29,567 nt of DNA from Minisyncoccota bacterium. GTDB taxonomy: Bacteria; Patescibacteriota; Minisyncoccia; UBA6257; HR35. The stretch is taken from the NCBI GenBank assembly GCA_028276075.1, contig JAPYXA010000001.1, positions 1 to 29,567 on the forward strand, given 5' to 3'. Position 1 is the stretch's first letter. Each line of letters opens with the position of its first letter. The notes below the pieces were generated by a model, which had not been told where the DNA came from, did no database searches, and saw nothing but the letters and a program-made list of their open reading frames with translations. The position numbers and the translations under genes were made by a program. Positions 22,707 to 29,567 of the stretch are shown here, piece by piece.

Positions 22707-23969
22707 ATGTTTAGTTTCAAAATTATTAAAAAGGACAAAAATAGTAAGGCAAGATTAGGATTACTTAAAACACCCCACGGTAAAATTAACACACCCAATA
22801 TTGCTATTGTTGGAACTAAAGGTTCTATAAGAGGATTAAGTTTTGAAATTGCAAGAAATCTCGGAGCAGAAATTTTTATGATAAACACCTTTCATTTTTT
22901 TCATAATGATAGATACAAAATTGTAGATAAATTTGGAGGACTTCATAAATTTTTAAACATCAATTACCCTTTAATGACAGATAGTGGCGGTTTTCAAGTC
23001 TTCAGCCTAGGTTTTGGAATTGAACACGGAGTAGGAAAAATAGCAGACATATTTCCCTTAGAAAAGCAGAATAACGCTGATTTTAACTCTCATAAAAGCA
23101 GATTAAATAAAAATCAAAAATCTCTTGTAAAAATTTATGAAGATGGAGTAGAATTTGCTTCTCCTTATAGTGGAGAAAAATTATTTTTATCTCCAGAGCT
23201 TTCGATTAAAATTCAAAAAATATTAAAAGCGGATATAATTTTTGCTTTTGATGAATGTACTTCTCCTTTATCAGGTTATGAATATACTAAATTAGCAATG
23301 AAAAGAACGCATAATTGGGCAATAAGATGTTTAAATGAATTTAATAAAACCTTGATAAGACACAAATCAAACAAATTAGACATAAATTTTCATCAATCTT
23401 TATCCAATCAAGTTATGTTTGGTATTGTGCAAGGAGGAGAATATCAAGATTTAAGAAAAGAATCAGCAAAATTTATTAATTCTTTGCCATTTTTTGGTTT
23501 TGGCATAGGTGGTAGTTTAGGTAAAAACAAAAAAGATATTATCAAAGTTTTAAATTGGACCATTCCTTTTTTAGATGAAAACAAACCACGACATTTATTG
23601 GGCATAGGAGAAATTGATGATATATTCAATTCAATTGAACAGGGAATTGATTTGTTTGATTGTGTTATTCCTACAAGATGGGCAAGACATGGAGCAGGAT
23701 TTACTTTTAAAGGAAGAATAAATTTAAAATCAAGTAAATATTTAACAGATAAAAAACCAATTGATTCTAAATGTAAGTGTCAAATATGTAAAAAATATTC
23801 AAGGGCTTATATTTCGCATCTTTTAAAAGAAAAAGAGATTTTCGGAATAATTCTTTTAGCAGAACATAACGTTTTCTGGATTTTAAATTTATTTAAAGAA
23901 ATAAGAAGATCTATTAAAATTGGCAATTTTCAGCAACTAAAAAAAGAATTTTTAAAACATATCAAATAA
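22707..23969 (+). CDS. tgt: tRNA-guanine/queuine transglycosylase
   Basis: TGT exchanges guanine-34 of GUN-anticodon tRNAs (such as the tRNA-Asn GTT here) for a queuosine precursor or queuine. The 420-aa product is complete: TDSGGFQVFSLG with acid/base D92, FDECTS (182-187), GIVQGGEYQDLR (239-250), nucleophile region LFDCVIPTR with D318, and zinc site C356-x-C358-x2-C361-x25-H387. Two things are unusual. The bacterial pocket motif GGLAVGE reads GGSLGKN, placing Gly272 at the Val233 position (Zymomonas numbering), as in queuine-using TGTs. There is also an insertion of about 30 residues (about 103-140) between DSGGFQ and the SPYSGEKL segment. With the Qng1-like neighbour this suggests queuine as substrate. 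Confidence 0.95.
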   Translation: MFSFKIIKKDKNSKARLGLLKTPHGKINTPNIAIVGTKGSIRGLSFEIARNLGAEIFMINTFHFFHNDRYKIVDKFGGLHKFLNINYPLMTDSGGFQVFSLGFGIEHGVGKIADIFPLEKQNNADFNSHKSRLNKNQKSLVKIYEDGVEFASPYSGEKLFLSPELSIKIQKILKADIIFAFDECTSPLSGYEYTKLAMKRTHNWAIRCLNEFNKTLIRHKSNKLDINFHQSLSNQVMFGIVQGGEYQDLRKESAKFINSLPFFGFGIGGSLGKNKKDIIKVLNWTIPFLDENKPRHLLGIGEIDDIFNSIEQGIDLFDCVIPTRWARHGAGFTFKGRINLKSSKYLTDKKPIDSKCKCQICKKYSRAYISHLLKEKEIFGIILLAEHNVFWILNLFKEIRRSIKIGNFQQLKKEFLKHIK

Positions 23970-24135
23970 AAAATAATAAAAATAAATTTATAATAACAAT
24001 ATAAATTTAAAAATATTTTGTCCTCTAGTTTAAATTGATATATATTTAAAAATCTTATAAGAAAGAAAAATTTTAAGGAAATTAAGGGTTTAGATATTTT
24101 TTTTAAAAAATAGATTTATAATTAATTATAAAAAT

Positions 24136-25428
24136 ATGAGAGAGGGATATTATTACCGTAGAAAAAAGTTAAGTAAAGATAAAAATAAAATACCAGAAAG
24201 AAAAAAAGATAGCTTGAAAATAACAAGGAGGGAACTTTTAGGATTAATTGGCGCTTCTGCTTTTATGATATTAGCAGGCAAGTATTTACGTGATATCTTT
24301 TCTGAAAAAAAACCAGAAAAATCGGAAGAAAAAGAATATCTTGAAAAATTATCTGAAATAGAAAAAAATAATAATCGTTATTCAACAGAAGACCTGCAAA
24401 TAGAGAAACCCCAAAATGGCGGCATATTATCAGAAGCTTATTTATCAGAAGATTCAGTATCTGCTTTAGTATTCTTATGGAATAAAAAGATTGAAAGGGT
24501 TAAAAAGCGTATTGAAAATTTGAAAAATAGAAGAAAAATAAAAACTGCAGCAAAACTCAAAGAAAGAATTAATAAATTTAAAGAGCTCCAAAAGAAATCA
24601 TCAGATATGTGGCAGAGAGAAAAAGGATTTGTAAAAGATTTAAATGAATTTGAAGAGTATCTTAATTTATGCACTTTAGAAACTTTAAGTAATTTTGATA
24701 TTGATAAATTTTTAAATACAAAAAAATATAATGAAGATAAAATTCTATCAATAAAAAAATTTCTTTTTTTATTTTTTTTGCAAATTCATAAATTCTTAAT
24801 TAATCTAATTATTACAGAAGTTTGCCATTTAGATAAAGAGGATCCAAAAGAAAATTTTAAAATACTAACCTTTATTCTTAGAAAACATGGATTAACATTT
24901 CTTTCTTTTATCCCTGCTTTACACGACAATCTAGTATCCTTTGGCCCTTTTCAACTAACACCACTTGTTATTAATTCAGAAGATGAAGAAAATATTTACC
25001 CTATAACTTATATGAACAAATTTCTTAAAGAAAATCATAAACTGCCCAATAATTTAGAGGAATTTAGAGTAAGAGACCATTATAAAGCTGAGATTTTGCT
25101 GTCTTTATATTATGTTGCAGACATATTAAAAACTCCAAAAATTTTAGATAATATTGAGTCAATTTTAAGCAATGAAGAAAATCTTAACTGGTTTTTAGAG
25201 CAAATATTTTATTATTTAGCAGGAGCCCATCATTATCCTGGTCCAACAAAAGAGAATTTCGAAAATTTTATGGAAAAATTTTTTACTGAACAGTTTAATC
25301 AAAAAACGGAAAAAGAATATTTTTTAAATTACATAAAAGAATCATCAGAACATGGCAAATACATCAAAAGGTTTGATAGATATTATTCATTATATAAGCA
25401 GAACTCATATCCTCAAACTAAAGTTTAA
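24136..25428 (+). CDS. Membrane-anchored or Tat-like exported protein of unknown function
   Basis: The 430-aa product has a basic N-terminus, then ITRRELLGLIGASAFMILAG (29-48), which looks like a twin-arginine signal or a signal anchor. Next is a Lys/Glu-rich coiled coil (about 105-165). The C-terminal half (about 190-410) is globular and helical, with HDNLVSFGPFQLTPLVI and AGAHHYPGPTKENFENF. The SFGPFQLT stretch recalls the S.G..Q motif of lysozyme-like transglycosylases, but with no catalytic glutamate I can place, so no function is assigned. Leu- and Phe-rich segments at about 205-225 may be buried helices. The stop lies 9 bp from the convergent pyrG stop. Confidence 0.75.
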   Translation: MREGYYYRRKKLSKDKNKIPERKKDSLKITRRELLGLIGASAFMILAGKYLRDIFSEKKPEKSEEKEYLEKLSEIEKNNNRYSTEDLQIEKPQNGGILSEAYLSEDSVSALVFLWNKKIERVKKRIENLKNRRKIKTAAKLKERINKFKELQKKSSDMWQREKGFVKDLNEFEEYLNLCTLETLSNFDIDKFLNTKKYNEDKILSIKKFLFLFFLQIHKFLINLIITEVCHLDKEDPKENFKILTFILRKHGLTFLSFIPALHDNLVSFGPFQLTPLVINSEDEENIYPITYMNKFLKENHKLPNNLEEFRVRDHYKAEILLSLYYVADILKTPKILDNIESILSNEENLNWFLEQIFYYLAGAHHYPGPTKENFENFMEKFFTEQFNQKTEKEYFLNYIKESSEHGKYIKRFDRYYSLYKQNSYPQTKV

Positions 25429-25437
25429 CAATTATTT

Positions 25438-27177
25438 TTAGCATACTTTAAAGGTTTTTATAAATTCCACAAATAAAGGATGAGGGTGTAAAAATCTTGA
25501 TTTAAGTTCTGGATGAAATTGAGTACCTAAAAAGAAAGGATGAGTAGATTCTGGAAGTTCTATTATTTCTACTAATAAACCTTTTCCTGAGATTCCTGAA
25601 AAAATTAGTCCATTCTTTTGTAAAATTTTGTGAAATTTAGGATTAACTTCATAGCGATGACGATGTCTCTCTAAAATTAAATTTTTTCCATAAGCTCTCC
25701 AAGCAATTGTCTCTTTTTTAATTTCACAACTCCAGTCTCCAAGTCTCATTGTGCCTCCATATAGTTTTCCTTTTAGAAATCTCTTTTGCTCTTGTAAAAT
25801 ATCAATCACTGGGTATTTTGTTTTTGGATTAACTTCGGTAGTATGCGCATTTTTTAGACCACAAACATTTCTTGCAAATTCAACAACCATAAGCTGTAGG
25901 CCATAACATAAACCTAAAATAGGAATCTTATTTTTTCGACAATATTTTATAGCTAAAATTTTACCTTCTATTCCCCTAGAACCAAAACCACCAGGAATGA
26001 TTATACCTTGATAATTTTTCAATTCAGAAAGTTTATTTTTATCTTTCTCATATTCTTCTGAATTCAACCAGTTTATAATAGGCTTATATCCTAAATGCCA
26101 ACTAGCATGCTTAATAGCTTCTATTACGGAAATATAAGAATCTGACAAAACAAAATCTCCTGTTTTAAAATATTTTCCTACAATTCCAATTTTTATTTCC
26201 TTATTTAATTTTTCAATTTTTTCAATTTCCTTTTCCCAAAAAATGTACTCATATAAATAAAAAGCAGATTTATGAGAATCTTTTTTGTCTGTTTTTATCA
26301 GTTTAGCACTATCACCTCTCATTAGCTCATTTTTGTCCTTAATAATTCTTTCAGAATCCTTAATAAGGGGCGATAAACCCAAGCTCTTTAAAATCTTTTT
26401 TCCTATTTTTTCTTTTTCAAAATTTAAAGGAATTTTATAAATAACCTTTTCATCAGGTGCTGATATGATATTCTCTTGTGGGATACCGCAATTGAAAGCA
26501 ATTTTTTCTTTTCTTTTGTTGTCTAAAGAATATATAGCTCTAGCTAAAATAAAATCAGGATTAAGACCTGCGGAATTTAGTGTTCTTATAGCATATTGCG
26601 TAGGTTTAGTTTTTAATTCTCCCCCTTCCCCTTGATACGGCAAATAACTAACCAAAATCAAAACAACATCTTTAGGATTTTTAAATTTTAAAATTCTAAC
26701 AGCTTCTAAAAAAAGTAAATTTTGATATTCGCCTATTGTTCCTCCAATTTCAGTAAGAACTATATCTGCTCCTGTTAACTTCTGAGCTTTTTGGATTTTT
26801 TCTATAACTTCAAGAGGAACATGAGGAACAACTTCTACGCACTTGCCATCAAAATACAAACTTCTTTCTTTCTCAATCAAAGATAAATAAACACTTCCTG
26901 TTGTCATATAGTTTTCTTTTGTTAACTCTTGATTTAAAAATCTTTCGTAATGACCCATATCTTGATCACACTCTGTACCATCTTTTAAAACAAATACTTC
27001 TCCATGTTCAACTGGGTTCATAGTACCAGCATCTACATTAACATAAGGATCAATTTTTATACAAGTTACTTTATAGCCATACCATTTTAAAATAGTTGCT
27101 ATAGAAGCAGTGGCTATTCCTTTACCAACTCCAGACATAACTCCTCCACAAATAAAAATATACTTTGGCGTTTTCAT
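25438..27177 (-). CDS. pyrG: CTP synthase
   Basis: PyrG makes CTP from UTP using ATP and glutamine. The 579-aa product has the synthetase domain first (P-loop GGVMSGVGKG 11-20; KIDPYVNVDAGTMNP; TEIGGTIGE), then a class I glutamine amidotransferase domain with nucleophile C424 in GLCYGLQ and HPE at 555-557. It is about 35 residues longer than the E. coli enzyme, mostly in the linker around 270-320. The gene lies 60 bp downstream of atpC on the same strand and may be cotranscribed. Confidence 0.97.
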   Translation of the reverse strand: MKTPKYIFICGGVMSGVGKGIATASIATILKWYGYKVTCIKIDPYVNVDAGTMNPVEHGEVFVLKDGTECDQDMGHYERFLNQELTKENYMTTGSVYLSLIEKERSLYFDGKCVEVVPHVPLEVIEKIQKAQKLTGADIVLTEIGGTIGEYQNLLFLEAVRILKFKNPKDVVLILVSYLPYQGEGGELKTKPTQYAIRTLNSAGLNPDFILARAIYSLDNKRKEKIAFNCGIPQENIISAPDEKVIYKIPLNFEKEKIGKKILKSLGLSPLIKDSERIIKDKNELMRGDSAKLIKTDKKDSHKSAFYLYEYIFWEKEIEKIEKLNKEIKIGIVGKYFKTGDFVLSDSYISVIEAIKHASWHLGYKPIINWLNSEEYEKDKNKLSELKNYQGIIIPGGFGSRGIEGKILAIKYCRKNKIPILGLCYGLQLMVVEFARNVCGLKNAHTTEVNPKTKYPVIDILQEQKRFLKGKLYGGTMRLGDWSCEIKKETIAWRAYGKNLILERHRHRYEVNPKFHKILQKNGLIFSGISGKGLLVEIIELPESTHPFFLGTQFHPELKSRFLHPHPLFVEFIKTFKVC

Positions 27178-27237
27178 TTTATATAAAAACTATTTATTTT
27201 ATTCCAAATTAATTTAAAAATTAAAAATTATTTTAAA

Positions 27238-27489
27238 TTATCTAAACATAGTTAAAAGATTCGCTTCATTTTCTTTAAATTCTAAAATAGCATCGTTTAA
27301 TAAATCAAGTTCCTCGATATCATCATTTTCATTTCTAAATCTTATCTTCCCGCTATTTACAACAGTAATTATAGGACAATGATTGGGTAAAATAGATATC
27401 TCACCTAAAGGAGTAGACAATATTAAGGATTTAATATCCTTTTGGAAATAAGTTCCATCTATATCAATTAATTTTAATTTAAAAGTCAT
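27238..27489 (-). CDS. atpC: ATP synthase epsilon subunit, beta-sandwich domain only
   Basis: The 83-aa product is the N-terminal beta-sandwich of F1 epsilon (FKLKLIDIDGTYFQKDIKSL, then STPLGEISILPNHCPIITVV). The C-terminal helical hairpin that inhibits ATP hydrolysis in ordinary epsilon (about 135 aa) is absent. The protein can still link gamma to the c-ring, but this mode of inhibition should be missing. It follows atpD by 20 bp. Confidence 0.93.
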   Translation of the reverse strand: MTFKLKLIDIDGTYFQKDIKSLILSTPLGEISILPNHCPIITVVNSGKIRFRNENDDIEELDLLNDAILEFKENEANLLTMFR

Positions 27490-27509
27490 TTATTGAATAA
27501 TTTAAATTT

Positions 27510-28868
27510 TTATCTTTTTAATAAACCCTTCATATAAAAATCTGATTCCTCTAAATCGTCATATTCTCCTTTTATTAACTTTTCAAATTCATCAATGGAG
27601 TCTTTTAAAGAAACGTATTCTCCTTTAATGCCAGAATAACTTTCTGCAACAAAAAATGGCTGTGAAAGATACTTTTGAATTTTTCTTGCTCTATAAACTA
27701 AAAGCTTATCTTCATCTGAAAGTTCTTCAATTCCCAAAATAGAAATTATATCCTTAAGTTCATTGTATCTTTGAAGAATTCTTAATATCTCATTAGCAAC
27801 TTGATAATGCTTTTCTCCGACAATTCTTGGATCTAAAGCAGTAGAAGAAGAAAGTAAAGGATCAACTGCTGGATAAATTCCCTGTTCTGCTATTTCTCTT
27901 GATAAAACAATAGTTGAATCAAGATGAGCAAAAGTTGTTGCTGGAGCTGGATCAGTAATATCATCTGCTGGAACATAAATAGCTTCAAAAGCAGAATTAA
28001 TTCTTTCTTGAAGCAATCCCATTTCAGTTGCCAAAGTAGGCTGATATCCTACATTTGAAGGCATTCTACCTAAAAGAGCAGAAACCTCAGCTCCTGCTTG
28101 AACAAATCTGAAAATATTATCAATAAAAAGCAAAATATCCTTGTTTTGATCTCTAAAATATTCAGCTATAGTTACAGCAGCAAAAGCAGTTCTTAACCTA
28201 ACAGCGGGAACTTCATTCATCTGACCAAAAATAATAGCAACCTTATCCATTACTTTACTTTCTTTCATCTCTAAAATTAGTTCATTTCCTTCTCTTGTTC
28301 TCTCGCCAACTCCTGCAAAAACTGAAATACCTTCATGTTTAAAAGCTATATTATGAATTAATTCCATCAGTAAAACAGTTTTCCCTACCCCTGCTCCGCC
28401 CAAAAGACCAACTTTGCCTCCTTTAATAACTGGAGTTAAAAGATCAATTACTTTTATACCTGTTTCTAAAATTTCAATATCTGGTTTTTGATCCAAAAAA
28501 GATGGGGGTTTTTGAAATATTTCTCTAAACTCACCAGTAATTTTTCCTTGATCATCAAGTGGCTGTCCTAAAACATTTATTACTCTTCCCAAGACTTTTT
28601 CAACTGGTACAGATATTTTCTTTTTTGTTCTTGAAACCTTCTCGTCTCTTTTAAGTCCATCTGTTTGCCCTAAAGCTAAACACCTAACTCTTTTTGGAGA
28701 CAAGTAAAATTCGGTTTCTAAATATAAATTATTTTTTTCTACAACTAAAACCTCATAAATATCAGGCATATTGTCTTCATCAAACTCTACATCTACTACT
28801 GTTCCTATAATTTGAATAATCCTTCCCTCTTTATCCTCTTTATATAAATTGTTTTTTCTCTTAATCAT
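27510..28868 (-). CDS. atpD: ATP synthase beta subunit
   Basis: This is the catalytic F1 subunit, 452 aa. Walker A GGAGVGKT (157-164), GVGERTREGNEL, LLFIDNIFRFVQAGAEVSAL, the MPSNVGYQPTLATEMG segment and AIYVPADDITDPAPATTFAH are all present, so it should be active. The N-terminus has a 14-residue basic extension before the beta-barrel (GRIIQIIGTVVDVEF). The start overlaps the atpG stop by 8 bp. Confidence 0.97.
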   Translation of the reverse strand: MIKRKNNLYKEDKEGRIIQIIGTVVDVEFDEDNMPDIYEVLVVEKNNLYLETEFYLSPKRVRCLALGQTDGLKRDEKVSRTKKKISVPVEKVLGRVINVLGQPLDDQGKITGEFREIFQKPPSFLDQKPDIEILETGIKVIDLLTPVIKGGKVGLLGGAGVGKTVLLMELIHNIAFKHEGISVFAGVGERTREGNELILEMKESKVMDKVAIIFGQMNEVPAVRLRTAFAAVTIAEYFRDQNKDILLFIDNIFRFVQAGAEVSALLGRMPSNVGYQPTLATEMGLLQERINSAFEAIYVPADDITDPAPATTFAHLDSTIVLSREIAEQGIYPAVDPLLSSSTALDPRIVGEKHYQVANEILRILQRYNELKDIISILGIEELSDEDKLLVYRARKIQKYLSQPFFVAESYSGIKGEYVSLKDSIDEFEKLIKGEYDDLEESDFYMKGLLKR

Positions 28869-29567
28869 TTGAAGAAAAAATTTCGAGTATTTCTTGTGTG
28901 ATTTTTTGCTGTCTTAATTTGTTATAAATTAATGTTGTTTCTTTTTCTAACTCTACCGAGTTTTCAAAGGCTCTTTTCATTGTGATTGTTTTTGTAAGTT
29001 CCAAAGATGCCTGAGCTTCTAAAATAATAGAATAGATAATCAAAAAATAAACATTTTCATAAATAACCCTTATTAAAGTTTCGGGATCAGGCTCTAAAAT
29101 ATATTCAAAATTCCACTTAAACTCAGATTTTATTTTAAGTTCTTGCCACGCTCTCATTTTAGGCATAATTTTTAAAATAAGATTTTCTAAAGTATCTAAA
29201 TTAAAAGGAAAAACTTTTAAATCCTCTACAAAAAAACCAGAAAAAGAAAGGTTGGGTCTTATAAAATAAATTTCTGAAATCTTATTTTTCTTAACTAAGA
29301 AATTTAAATAATTAATAAACTCTGAAGCAAAACTTTTGGGGAAGATAGATTCAAAATTTGAAAAAGAAAAAAGAAGATTATATTTTTTAGAAAAATATTT
29401 TTCAGCTTTATTTCCTATGGTGGCAAGCAAAAAATTATCTGAACCATTATTTTCAATAAACTCTTCTGCTTTCTTAAAAATAGAATTATCAAAAGAACCA
29501 GCCAATCCTCTATCTGAAGCAATTATAATAATTAATTTTTTTCCATCAACAGCTTTAGGTTCAAAAA
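28861..29567 (-). CDS. atpG: ATP synthase gamma subunit (N-terminus outside the window)
   Basis: The frame is open to the window edge. The visible 235 residues begin FEPKAVDGKKLIIIIASDRG, followed by the family motif SDRGLAGSFDNSI, so the N-terminal coiled-coil helix lies beyond 29567. The C-terminal helix (SLELTKTITMKRAFENSVEL ... ILEIFSSND) is present, though the family's strongly conserved A.S.R..AM..A..NA reads AQASLELTKTITMKRAFENS. An apparent ATG at 29505 is internal. Gamma is the rotor shaft of F1; gene order gamma-beta-epsilon is the usual one. Confidence 0.92.
   Translation of the reverse strand, partial: FEPKAVDGKKLIIIIASDRGLAGSFDNSIFKKAEEFIENNGSDNFLLATIGNKAEKYFSKKYNLLFSFSNFESIFPKSFASEFINYLNFLVKKNKISEIYFIRPNLSFSGFFVEDLKVFPFNLDTLENLILKIMPKMRAWQELKIKSEFKWNFEYILEPDPETLIRVIYENVYFLIIYSIILEAQASLELTKTITMKRAFENSVELEKETTLIYNKLRQQKITQEILEIFSSND

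Noticed and set aside
25400..25480. Possible bidirectional terminator between the 430-aa gene and pyrG
   Set aside because: Only a 6-bp AT-rich stem (TAAAGT/ACTTTA) with a 20-base loop; too weak to call.

Overview
The window is very AT-rich and densely coded. It looks like a reduced, host-dependent bacterium of the Candidate Phyla Radiation (Patescibacteria, probably Parcubacteria-like). The clues are an archaeal-type UMP kinase, a very short ATP synthase epsilon subunit, a secreted protein with the NPGETLDP...C...GETNC element I associate with these genomes, small secreted helical proteins, few clear Shine-Dalgarno sequences, and several -10 boxes sitting almost on the start codon. TGA is used as a stop (for example at the end of the metal ABC ATPase), so the code looks standard. 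This placement is inference; no rRNA is present.

Region 1 (1-5710): a secreted surface protein cut by the window edge, a YjbQ-family protein, a small secreted coiled-coil protein, undecaprenyl-diphosphatase (uppP), a CorA-type metal channel broken by a frameshift just before its GMN motif, and a ZnuBC-like metal ABC ATPase/permease pair.

Region 2 (about 5711-18420): an accessory island ending at a tRNA-Asn gene. Its core is a tight three-gene operon on the minus strand: a PLD-SNF2 helicase (1115 aa), an Eco57I/type IIG-like adenine methyltransferase (1241 aa) and a 1155-aa helical protein I do not recognise. Together they look like a restriction/defence system. On either side are two toxin-antitoxin pairs (HicBA; PIN toxin with a 57-aa antitoxin). 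Four complete or broken copies of one small unknown gene are interleaved with these modules, all in the same orientation. Three of the copies share an identical 32-bp segment, and the last of these runs into the 3' end of tRNA-Asn. A frameshifted DUF5681-like gene stops exactly where the defence operon ends. No integrase or transposase is visible.

Region 3 (18464-29567): housekeeping genes. These are a half-size EamA transporter, galU, archaeal-type pyrH, a DAHP/KDO8P-synthase-family enzyme, a DUF2419/Qng1-like queuosine salvage enzyme next to tgt, a membrane-anchored unknown protein, pyrG and the gamma-beta-epsilon part of the ATP synthase operon. The Qng1-like/TGT pair suggests that this cell salvages queuine from tRNA breakdown rather than making preQ1.
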